A DNA stretch of 64,000 nucleotides, taken from NCBI GenBank assembly GCA_021292165.1, contig CM037876.1, positions 109,621,379 to 109,685,378 of the forward strand, in the 5' to 3' direction. A program made the position numbers and the translations under genes. The stretch's first letter is position 1, and every line of letters begins with the position of its first letter. Of the stretch, positions 55,578 through 64,000 are shown piece after piece. Below the pieces are notes generated by a model, which saw only the letters and a program-made list of their open reading frames with translations, was not told the origin of the DNA and ran no database searches. Source of the DNA: Shinisaurus crocodilurus. Lineage: Eukaryota > Chordata > Lepidosauria > Squamata > Shinisauridae.

Positions 55578-56199
55578 AACAGGCACAGTTGGTGTACTAG
55601 CCTTAGCTATGCAAACACATTCTTGCCCGCCGTTATAAGCCTCAAAATTCTACTGTTTATAAAAATCACACCTGTTGAGCAAATAACTTAAAACTTGTGC
55701 CCATGATTACTTGATGAAGTCTACAGTTGTGCCAAATTTCTAACCAGTCCAATAAAAATGCACAGCAAGTTTAAAAGTGCTGAAAATTGACACATTTACC
55801 CCTTTTACTCCAATTTTTGTACATGCATATGATATACTTCTATCAAATTTGGTAAAAACTACTTATGTACCTTATTCAGGCTTCCCAGGGAAGGCAAACT
55901 TTTATTGGTTTGGTGAAATTCTAAGCAAATAGTTCAAATGTTATTAAGGTTTTCCTGCCCTATTAAAGCAGCAACTTCTGGCAGAGTTGTGTGGAACATG
56001 CTCGGTTTCACTCTGAAGCTAGAATGCTGTCAAGTCTCCAAAGTTTTTAGAGGAATTCTGTGTATCAGAGGGAATCAAGTGGATTATCTGTGCGATGCCT
56101 ATTCCTTAGTTATGGAATGTGACCTCACAAGGTCCAACTACATGGACCAGAACCCTAGCATGGCGGGATAGGGAAGCTTTAACCCAACTTTCCACCCTG

Positions 56200-57029
56200 C
56201 AGGATGCCGGCTGGAGCAACCTTTTTGTCCTCAAGAACTTCTATAGTAGATTCTGAGAAGCATTTTATGTCTGGTTTTGGGCCAGAATTGGCGGTGGTTG
56301 CCCTGAGGGATGACCTTCTTAGGGAGAGGGACAGAGGGAGTGTGACCCTGTTTCTTCTCAATCACTCAGCAGCTTTTGATACTGTTGACCACGGTATCCA
56401 CCTGGACCAACTCTTTGAGGTGGGAGTTTGGGTCTCCATTTTACAGTGGCTCAGCTCTTGCTTACAGGGTCAGTTCCAAAGAATAACATTGGATGACTGT
56501 TCCTCAGCTCTCTGGCAGTTGAATTGTGGGGTGCCGCAGGGCACTATTGTGTCCTCATTTTTAAAAAACATTTATATGAAATTGTTGGGAGTGGTCATTA
56601 GGAGATTTGGGGCAAGGTGTCATCAATATGCTGACGACACTCAGCTTTATTTCTCGGTAACATCTGAATCGGGAGAGGCCATGCACTTTCTGAACCAGTG
56701 CCTGGATGCAGTTATGGCTTGGATGAGAGCTAATAAACTGAAGCTGAATCCCAATAAGACAGAGACCCTATGGATTGGCAGTTCCCAGGTCCAGGAACTG
56801 GGCTGTTTGCCTGTTCTGGATGGGGTTGCACTCCCTCTGAAGGAGCAGGTATGTAGTTTGGGGGTAATCCGGATCCATCTTTGTCCCTGGAGGCCCAGGT
56901 AACCTCGGTGACCTGGAGTGCCCACTACCAGCTTTGGTTGGTACGCTGGCTACGCCCATTCCTGGATAGGGATAATCTAGCCATGGTGATCCATGCACTG
57001 GTAACCTCACGATTAGACTACTGTAATGC
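56200..57029 (+). mobile_element. L2 ORF2 copy a (RT domain)
   Basis: The frame 56204-56902 encodes LLNHSAAFDTVDHGIHLDQL, GVPQGTIVSSFLKNIYMKLL, the catalytic box YADD in HQYADDTQLYFS and MRANKLKLNPNKTETLWIGS, then shifts frame. The open frame of 232 codons with YADD kept suggests a fairly young copy. It ends abruptly at gactactgtaatgc, where a second L2 copy starts. Confidence 0.9.
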
Positions 57030-57748
57030 CGGTGCCTGGATGCAGTTATGGGATGGGTGAAGGCCAAAAAATTGAAGCTGAATCCTGACAAGACAGAGAC
57101 ACTATGGATGGGTAGTTCTCAGGTCTGGGGACTGGGTTGTTGGCCTGTTCTGGATGGGTTTGCGCTCTGTGGTAGGGATTGGGCCCGACACCTCTGCAGA
57201 CACACCCCAAGAAGACATTCTAAGTCAGATGGGGAGGGGGGAGGGGGAAGGTGTTGATGAGGTGCCACGGGTGTGGGAGAAGGAGACAGTTGGGAATAGC
57301 AGAGACAGAGAGGTGGAAATCCAGCTGTCGTCTAATCTTTCAGAGGACAGCCAAGCTTGACCCTCTGAACCCGTGGGAATGCAGGCTCCTAACGAAGAGG
57401 AGAAGGGGATGGGAATACGAGACCCAAGAGTTACCGTATTTTTCGCTCCATAAGACACACTTCCCCCCCCCAAAATAGGGGGAAATGTCTGTGCGTCTTA
57501 TGGGGCGAATATTGTAAAAAACAATTTTTTTTTTCATACCTCCCTCTGCGTGCCTCCAACCGGTCCGGCAGAAGAGCGGAGGGCTCCTGGGCGGAGCGGG
57601 GAAAGGCCGCCCGCGCCTGCCACAAACTTTGCCGCGGCGGCGGCACCCCCCCGGCCCGGCAGCAGGGACGCGGGTGCAGGGCCAGCTCTGCTCCGCACGG
57701 CGACCTCCGGAGCCCACCGGCCCTGCCCCGCCCACCGGTGGAAGAGAG

Positions 57749-59801
57749 TGATGGCGTGTGAGTGACAGCAGAGCCCCGCGTGTGCTGGATGGGAGATTTA
57801 AAATCCTGTCTGTGCATAGAGGCCCATTATTCTACACACAGATCTTCCAGATCTCACCCCCCTTTGCGCAGCGTGCAGCGTGTCGGTTTGAAGCTGCCAG
57901 CCAGCTTGCCTGTAATCCGACTCCAGCTTCTAGCTTCCCCGGTTTTCAGACTAATCCAAGTAGCAAGGAAACACTCTGTAACACCACAGGTCTATTTCTA
58001 CCTGTTTATTCACTTAGCAAGTAAAGTTCTACAGAGTATACATTTCCTAGTTACAGTCCATGTGCAGAGTACAATGCATAGCAAGCATTAATTCCAGTGG
58101 AGTAGGTTGAGCTTCACTCCACTTCAGCAAAGACGTTACATTGTTGCAAAGTCCAGCAAGCAATAGCCAGAAGAGAGAAAGAATAGAGAAAGTCCCGAAT
58201 AGTACTCAGATGCTCAGGCATAGAACCACCTGGTTGTAAGCTCAGCTTGTACAGCTTACGCGCAAGTATAATCCTACTCCCTGCTGTTCGCATCTGGTAA
58301 GTCCCTTGTAGGGTCTCCCAGATTTCCTTCGCCGTTTCCAAAAACTGAATGAATGGCACCTGGGAACTTTCAACAGATAAGCAGAGAATTGCCTTCGCTT
58401 TCTCGTCCCGTTCCTTCCATTCATCATAATTTTGGGCACCCACGGCCACAGCATCCTGTGTTACAACATTCCAGAGCCCCGCATGAGTTAAATAATGCTG
58501 CATCTGGAAGCTCCAGAGTACGTAATTCGATCCAGACAATTTTTCAACTATCTGTGGATTCAGGGCCGAAGCAGCCGCCATTCTGGCAACAGGGAGAGCA
58601 GCCGCCTCTTCCCCCTCAGAACTCCCGGCTTCGCTGTCAGAGCCCTCAGCAGACACACCTCCCTCTTCTTCCCTTTGCTTACCAGATGAAGAAGGTCCAG
58701 GAGATGTTTCTTCCACTTTGATGTCCTTCTCTGCCATAAATCACTGCTTCTCCGAGTATTCGAAGCGTTGACACACAGCAGCTGGAAACACAGCTCCCGC
58801 TGCCGCCGCTGGCACAGACCCTCGACCTTGCCCCGAACTTGTCTCCGCTCGGTTCCCGGCACCAGTCCAACAGGTCATTTGTAATCCGATTCTCTGGGCG
58901 CATAACCCTGAAAGGGTTAATGAGCTTCAGCCTTGAAGGCTTACAATCCACCCTGTAGGCCCGCCAGCCTACGTGGATAAAGCAGAGCGTGAGATGGATG
59001 ATTTAGATCCTGCCTCTGTGTGAAGACGCCCATAAATCTACACATAGAAGTCCAGACCTTATCCCCCTTCTCTCGCAGCGTTTCATGCGTATCGGATTTC
59101 AGCCAGCTTGCAGCTCGTCCTGTCGCAGCTGCACTGTAATTAGGAATTAACTCCATAGAATCCACAACAGGGTTTTTACTACCTGTTTATTCTATATCAG
59201 AGTAAATACAATCTCCTAAGTTACAGTCCATATTGCAGATTATAATGCATAGCCAGTGCATAGCTAGTCCAGTGGATCAAGTCCACTCCAGCACACTTCA
59301 TTACATGATTGCAATAAGTCAGAGCATCAGAGAGAAGAAGCAAGCAAAGAAGCCATCTCTCTACTAAAATGGTTACAGAAATCGAAACCTAACAAATCAT
59401 ACTACGTCATCAGAAAGTACAAACCATGTGATCAGCTCGTATTTCGTTCACACCTACTTTCCCCATGAGAACAGAACAGTAGTGCCAGACTCAATATGAC
59501 TTGTTTTCCTAGCCATTCTGTACCTTTCCAAATGAAAACAATTGTGCCACAGCTGTTGTTTTGTTACATGTCACAACATCCTGCTCTTCTCTAAAATGGC
59601 TTCAGACAGAAAAAACAAGTTAGCACGTCATCAGAACATACAAACCACGTGACTAGCTCATAATGATCCCAGGGCCTAACTTTCCCATGAGAAAGAACAC
59701 GGGAAAGTAGAAAGACACAACACACTTGTTTACCGCCATTCTGTTCCTCTCCAAGTATAAACACTGTGCTACAGTTGGTCAATGTGATTCATATCACAAC
59801 A
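57749..59801 (-). mobile_element. Ty1/Copia LTR element, internally deleted
   Basis: Flanked by a perfect 5-bp duplication gagag (57744-57748 and 59802-59806). On the minus strand the element starts TGTTGTGATATG and ends CGCCATCA (TG..CA). The 5' LTR is 58954-59801 (848 bp). The 3' LTR is 57749 to about 58165 and lacks its 5' half. Shared LTR words are tctacctgtttattc, gttacagtccat and tgcatagc. Between the LTRs only the leader and the start of gag remain. Protease, integrase, reverse transcriptase and RNase H are all gone. Confidence 0.88.
58114..58737 (-). pseudogene. Copia gag, N-terminal part
   Basis: A frame of 207 codons starts at ATG 58737. After an acidic, S/E-rich start (residues 1-60) come NPQIVEKLSGSNYVLWSFQM (the N-terminal gag motif of Copia, DUF4219-like) and then DEKAKAILCLSVESSQ, EIWETLQGTYQ and ARKLYKLSLQPGGSMPEHLS, typical of the UBN2 gag domain. 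From about residue 183 the frame runs into LTR sequence, so the C-terminus (LYSFSLLAIACW..) is a junction product. The zinc knuckle is missing. It could not form particles alone. Confidence 0.85.
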
Positions 59802-60560
59802 GAGAGGAGGGCTCCTGGGTGGAGCGGGAAAAGGCCGCCCGCACCTGCCACAAACTTTGCCGCCGCCATGGCGCCCCCCCCAGCCTGGCAGCAGGGACGC
59901 GAGCGGGCGGGCACAGGGCCAGCTCTGCTCCGCACGGCGACCTCCGGAGCCCACCGGCCCTGTCCCGCTTGCCGGCGGAAGAGAGGAGTGCTCCTGGGCA
60001 GAGCGGGGAAAGGCCACCCGCACCCGCCACAAACTTTGCCGTGGCGGTGGCGCCCCCCCCAGCCCGGCAGCAGGGACGCGAGCGGGCGGGCGTAGGGCCA
60101 GCTCTGCTCCGCATGGCGACCTCCGGAGCCCACCAGCCCTGCCCCACATGCTGGCGGAAGAGCAGAGGGCTCCTGGGCGGTGTGGGGCAAGGCCACCTGC
60201 GCCCGCCACAACCTTTGCCGCAGTGGCGGCGGTGCCCCCCCCGGCCCGGGATGCGAGCGGGCGGGCGCAGGGCATCTCCAGGGGCGGGCAGGGGCCTTGG
60301 CCTCTTTTGGGGTTGGGCTCCGCTCCCGCGGCGCCGAGCAGCGCCCGGCCACGGGCCACCAAAAACTTTGCTGCCGCCGCAGCCCCCCACCCCCACCCAG
60401 CAGCAGGGACGCGAGTGGGCGGTTGAGAAAGAAGACGCGGCTGGCCCGGAGGAAGAGAAAGAGGGGTCTGCCGCCACACCTCTTGCTCTGTTTTGCTGTC
60501 TGCCTTGCAATTTAAAAAAAAGAAAAAGAAGAAAAAGAATTTTTTTCTTTTAGAAAAAAA

Positions 60561-60712
60561 GGTTTAGAAGCTACATCTAGTGCAAAATGCAGCAGCTAGG
60601 ATGCTCAGCGGAGCACCTAGCCATACACACATTACACCTGTATTAAAATAACAACACTGGCTACCTGTTAGCTACTGAGCCGTGTTCAAGGTTTCCCTGT
60701 TGACATACAAAG
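60561..60712 (+). repeat. 152-bp perfect copy of L2 segment
   Basis: Identical, base for base as far as I can read, to 61393-61544 (ggtttagaagctacatctag ... gttgacatacaaag). It lies inside the DNA element at 57434-60778, directly after an A run, while the source lies in the L2 that surrounds the whole nest. Confidence 0.95.
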
Positions 60713-61979
60713 AATAAGGCGCACTAAAACCTAAGTGCGCCTTATGGTCAGGTGCATCTTATGAAGCGAAAAATACAGTAGGTGTCAGATGAAAAGGGAG
60801 GGGCAACGCAGGGTCATGTGTTGCTTAAAGAGACTTACAGCCAGGGAAGTGACCCTGTGGAAGGACCCACTTTCAGGAAGGAACTTGGTGTTGGTAGCCC
60901 ACTCAGCTTGAGAAGAGCAGGCCGTAGTAGACAGTGCCAGTTTTGTGACAACTCTACTGTAACCCAGGGAACTAACTGAAGCTTACAAGGTACTGTGTTA
61001 TGCAAAGCCTGTCTGGAATTTTTGTCTCTTTTGGCTGCAAGAGGATACTGTCTGTAGCCTGAGGGAATGCTTGCTTGTTTGTAGTTTGCATAATAAAAGT
61101 AATTGACTAGAAATACAACTTGACAGATTGACTATAAGGAGAACCAGGGGCTGGGCACATGACACACTCCCTCTGAAGGAACAGGTACATAGTCTGGGGG
61201 TGTTCCTGAATCCATTCTTGTCACTAGAGTCCCAGATGAACTCAGTGGTTCAGAGTTCCCATTACCAGCTTCAGTTGGTGTACCATCTATGCCCATTCCT
61301 AGATAGGGATAGTCTAGTTACTGGTATCCATGTACTGGTAACTTAACAATTAGACTACTATAAGTGCTCTATGTGGGGCTGCCCTTCCAACTGGTTTAGA
61401 AGCTACATCTAGTGCAAAATGCAGCAGCTAGGATGCTCAGCGGAGCACCTAGCCATACACACATTACACCTGTATTAAAATAACAACACTGGCTACCTGT
61501 TAGCTACTGAGCCGTGTTCAAGGTTTCCCTGTTGACATACAAAGTCCTAAACTACTTGGGACCAGGATACCTAGCCAACCGTCTTCCCTTATATATACCC
61601 AGTTGACCCTGAGATCTTCTGAGAAGGTCTTACTGGTCATTCCATGGCCAATAGAATGTCCCCAGGTAGCAGTGTGTAAACAGGACTTCTCAGTGGTTGC
61701 ACTCACCTTTTGGAACACTCTCCCATTTGTGGTTCAAGAGGCAGAAACAGTGGCAAGTTTCAAAGTCTCTTGAAAACACACCTATTCACTTAGGCTTTCC
61801 CTGACCTGTGAGGAATTCTGTTACTACCTTGTTATTGTTATAGTATTGTAATGTTTTTAAATGTTCTTATTATAGATTATTTTATCTGAGCTGTTAAATT
61901 GTTATGTTGTCTTTTAATGTGAACCACTTAGGGATTTTTTAAAATAAATAAATAAATATAAGAAATAAAATAAATATAG

Positions 61980-62427
61980 GGAGTGAATAATCCTATGGCC
62001 CCTAGACAGCATTTGAGGAGCCATAGGATAGTTCAGATCCAAGGTCGGAGACAGCGCTCGGAGCTGGGAATAAGAGCTACAACCCCCTCCCCCTCACAGT
62101 CAGCACGGAAAGAACTGCGCCCGCTGCTATCTGAGATTGGGAAAGTGACCTCGGGCAGGGGTGAAAGGGAGTGTTCCAGAGGGCAGGGAGGGGAGGAGCC
62201 TGGAGAGGCCAGGATGTGAGCTATCCTGCAGCTGCTCCAGTCCAGCATCCTTCCCTTCCCCTCCGAGACACTCCAGCTAGATGGGCGAAAAAGCCCGTCC
62301 AGCGGAAAATGCAGAGCCGGAGGACGGGGAGGTGAAGATTGCCTCTGCTGCTCCTCCCACTCTGCATAGGAAGCCCATACGCCTCTGAATTCAGGGGCTT
62401 ATGGGCATCGTGATAGGATTGCGCCCT
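61980..62427. repeat. R430 interspersed repeat, copy 6
   Basis: Full length: left hairpin aatcctatggcccctagaca..ccataggat, middle tcagcacggaaagaactgcg, then ggtgaagattgcctctgctg, then gaattcaggggcttatgggc and the right end gtgataggattgcgccc followed by taa. Opposite in orientation to copy 1. Confidence 0.7.
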
Positions 62428-62489
62428 AAGTGGTATAGAAGTATTTTAATTAATAAATAAGAGCCTCCATGTTCAGATGTAGTCTACTT

Positions 62490-62640
62490 CCAAATGCCAG
62501 TTGCTGTGGAGCTTCCCGGAAACATCTGGTCACTCAGTGTTGGAAACAGGATGCTGGACTAGATGGACCCGCTTCAATATGATCTGGCAGGACTCTTCTT
62601 GTACAGCTTACATGAACTAAGGAACTCTGAGATGTGTAGA
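62490..62640 (-). repeat. LINE 3'-region repeat (gctggatcag type)
   Basis: ccagttgctgtggagcttcc and gaaacaggatgctggactagatggaccc, the inverse of the block at 45305. Just upstream of TULP3 exon 4. Confidence 0.45.
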
Positions 62641-62727
62641 TTTTAAGAGACCATATCTCATAGGAAGGCACACCCTCAATTATAATGCATCACATGTTTC
62701 AACAATCCATTTCACTCTGGCTAACAG

Positions 62728-62901
62728 GGATTGACGGTCCAGCTATCTTTCTGAAGCCAGCAATACAAGAATGGGGGACCAAATGCCAGATCATTTCATT
62801 TGGATCATCCACAACAGAAGACACTGAGCCAGAAAAGAATGAGGAAACTCAAATAGATACAGTTTCCAAGGTGGATCTGCAAGACATCATGCAGGAACGA
62901 G
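62728..62901 (+). CDS. TULP3: TULP3 exon 4
   Basis: Acceptor ggctaacag, donor gtgaga, 174 bp (two bases, 57 codons, one base). Together with exon 3 it reads LHG-IDGPAIFLKPAIQEWG, matching human LHGIDGPAAVLKP. The rest (STTEDTEPEKNEETQIDTVS, then KVDLQDIMQERG) is acidic and linker-like; human has EEDAENTVDTASKPGLQERL at this place. The tubby domain must follow in later exons outside the window. Confidence 0.95.
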
Positions 62902-63705
62902 GTGAGAACTGGATATAAAGAGTGGTTTGACTGAGATCTAAATCAGGATTCTTTCAGTTTATACTACTAGTATTATAATGAGAGATTGTATGATAATCTC
63001 ACATTATGAGTGTGGCTAGGGTTTTCTGTACATTAAAGGTAGATGATACCTTCTAGGTCATCTACTGGCAGAACATCAGTGTTTTCCTCCCCGGTTTCTC
63101 CTGTGGTTAAGAGCAGATTGAGTTGGTAAACTTCAGTGGTAGCATTGCATGATATGTAACTGTACAGTGATTGTACAATGTAAGTAGATTGTTGCATATT
63201 GTGTGTTCTGCATGACTGCAGTGTAGACTGCAGTGTTATTTTTTATTATAATGGATCAGTATAATTTTTAGGAATACTTTAACCCCTCTTGGTGCCCTTT
63301 TCTATTTGTAATTTTTATTGATTTTTTTTTAAAATGACAATACTAAATAGTATTCCATGAGACAAACCCATTGATGACCTATCTCTTCCTAATTCACCTC
63401 AGCCTACTGCCCCAGTAAGAAAGGGAAATGGGAGGGAGAAAGTGAAAGGGTGGCCTAGGGAAGATTTCAGAATTTTCAGTTATTTTAATAAAAAATGGGA
63501 GCTGATACATCCACACTTTCAGCTTCTCCTTGCCCATCCTATAACACTTTCCCCAGTTGTAATGGTTATGACTTTCACGGTTCATAAATTGTTTAACCCT
63601 TTCATCTCCCTCACAATGCTTGTGATACAAAATTTTTGGAAGTTACTGGAAGCCCCAGAAGTGAAGCAGTTGTTATTACCTAGGCCTGCTGCAGTGGCCT
63701 TCCAG
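62902..63705. other. TULP3 intron 4 (if exon 5 is real)
   Basis: AT-rich; no transposon or exon recognised. The frames at 63394-63750 have no family resemblance. Confidence 0.4.
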
Positions 63706-63804
63706 CACATAGACAATCAGAGGATAGGCATGAGCAGAAGAGCAGCCTGAAGGAAGTGCTGTGGTGGAGAGAGGCAACCTATTGCTTTGACTGTTCATCA
63801 CTTG
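63706..63804 (+). CDS. TULP3: candidate TULP3 exon 5
   Basis: The acceptor (ggccttccag) and strong donor (gtaagt) bound 99 bp that are open in the frame carried over from exon 4 (phase 1 in, phase 1 out). The product, HRQSEDRHEQKSSLKEVL then WWREATYCFDCSS, shows no clear match to human TULP3 at this place (RLQKHDISESVNFDEETDG). The linker is poorly conserved, so lack of similarity does not exclude it. The polypyrimidine tract is weak. Confidence 0.3.
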
Positions 63805-64000
63805 GTAAGTACCTGCTGCATTTTGTGTGTAACCTAAAACCCTTTTTGCTTTGTTTGTCAAGGCATGTTAGATGTGTGGGTTTTTAAAGAACTGTTTGGT
63901 CCAGTAAAGAGAGAGCCTTGCACTGTGATATGCATGAAAAGCAGAGCAAGCCCTGTGTGTGCACTCAGTGCAGTATCTTTTTTCTTCAGATGGGCCAAGG

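Larger units (their letters stand above)
57570..60440 (+). repeat. ~179-bp GC-rich tandem array, interrupted
   Basis: The unit word gctcctggg occurs at 57583, 59811, 59990 and 60169. Each unit carries aaaggccgcccgc, cacaaactttgccg, a ccccccc run, cagcagggacgcg and cgacctccggagcccacc. The first spacing becomes about 170 bp once the Copia element and its duplication are taken out, so all units were adjacent before that insertion. Long frames on both strands here are products of GC content. Confidence 0.85.
57434..60778. mobile_element. TA-flanked DNA element, CCGTATTTTTCG ends
   Basis: Left end CCGTATTTTTCGCTCCATAA then gacacac; right end gtgcatcttatgaagcgaaaaatacag. TA at both sides (57432-57433 and 60779-60780). 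The ends are inverted repeats of about 30 bp with the last bases CCG at the left and CAG (CGG decayed) at the right. Between them lie a ~175-bp GC-rich tandem array, a Copia element inserted in that array, and a 152-bp L2 piece. TA target and inverted ends point to the Tc1/mariner group. No transposase. Confidence 0.8.
57178..61164 (+). mobile_element. solo LTR D (about 640 bp) with insertion
   Basis: Begins TGTGGTAGGGATTGGGCCC and ends GGGCTGGGCACATGACA. The 5-bp duplication is cgctc (57173-57177) and cactc (61165-61169), differing by one CpG-decay step. A signal aataaa is at about 61091. Not counting the DNA element 57434-60778, the LTR is about 640 bp. Family not assigned. Confidence 0.75.
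57030..61940 (+). mobile_element. L2 copy b, split by a 4-kb nest
   Basis: The left piece, 57030-57177, repeats the region gtgcctggatgcagttatgg..ctggatgggtttgc of copy a. The right piece, 61165-61940, continues with ccctctgaaggaacaggtac and goes on through the C-terminal frame and 3' UTR to an (aaat)n tail. The gap is filled by the solo LTR at 57178-61164. Removing it with one copy of cgctc/cactc restores the L2 order. Confidence 0.85.
50423..62727. other. TULP3: TULP3 intron 3 (12.3 kb)
   Basis: Made almost wholly of transposons: an L2 3' end, the nest at 51331-55195 and the nest at 56200-61940. 55580-56180 holds no element I can name; it has words such as tgccaaatttctaaccagtc and ctatcaaatttggtaaaaac. 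Confidence 0.75.

Noticed and set aside
57178..57430. Coding exon with EVPRVWEKETVGNSRDREVEI-like product
   Set aside because: The stretch is the 5' part of a solo LTR with a target duplication; the open frame is short and has no homology.
59726..60553. Frames of 187-275 codons on both strands
   Set aside because: Same situation: a ~179-bp GC-rich tandem core of a DNA element, with Pro/Ala/Arg-rich products in several frames and no splice sites or domains.

Overview
The window is a stretch of vertebrate nuclear genome, most likely from a squamate reptile (lizard). Two conserved genes can be read through their exons. FOXM1 lies on the minus strand (coding exons at 994-1142 and 13784-14366). 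TULP3 lies on the plus strand (exons at 40065-40108, 45773-45824, 50260-50422 and 62728-62901, with one uncertain further exon at 63706-63804). The neighbourhood FOXM1 - (RHNO1) - TULP3 matches the order known from human 12p13, but I found no RHNO1 body between the two genes. The squamate assignment rests on the repeat mixture: CORE-SINEs with an L2-type tail, many short hAT elements with intact 8-bp target-site duplications (TSDs), and young L2, CR1 and L1 side by side with a Copia LTR element. I cannot name a species.

Layout. 1-14.4 kb holds FOXM1 exons 3 and 2 and the 12.6-kb intron between them, which carries a CR1 copy with an esterase-type ORF1, a 1.8-kb L1 derivative without ORF2, and a cut-and-paste element split by an L2. 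14.4-31.7 kb is probably FOXM1 intron 1; it holds an L1 ORF2 relic, several hAT elements, an L2 copy split by a solo LTR, and an LTR carrying a 40-bp minisatellite. 31.7-32.3 kb is a CpG island with CHR, E2F, CCAAT and E-box sites, the best candidate for the FOXM1 promoter. 32.3-39.7 kb is intergenic. 39.8-40.1 kb is the TULP3 promoter and first exon. 40.1-64 kb is TULP3 exons and introns; intron 3 (12.3 kb) is built almost wholly from two multi-level transposon nests (51.3-55.2 kb and 56.2-61.9 kb).

How the genes act. FOXM1 is a forkhead regulator of G2/M genes; the part seen here is its N-terminal regulatory region with a KEN degron, not the DNA-binding domain. TULP3 couples phosphoinositide-bound membrane cargo to IFT-A for delivery into cilia; the part seen is the N-terminal IFT-A-binding region, not the tubby domain. 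There is no operon-like relation between them.

Most useful observations: a net one-base frame break in FOXM1 exon 2; the octamer TACCGGTA standing in place of TA at two positions in one L1 copy, a shape expected of a cut-and-paste excision scar; a four-level transposon nest containing a Copia element and a perfect 152-bp copy of the surrounding L2; a ~430-bp interspersed repeat family present six times; and several CpG-island-like sequences that lie inside transposons rather than at promoters. I do not see a new enzymatic or defence system. The novelty here is in genome structure.
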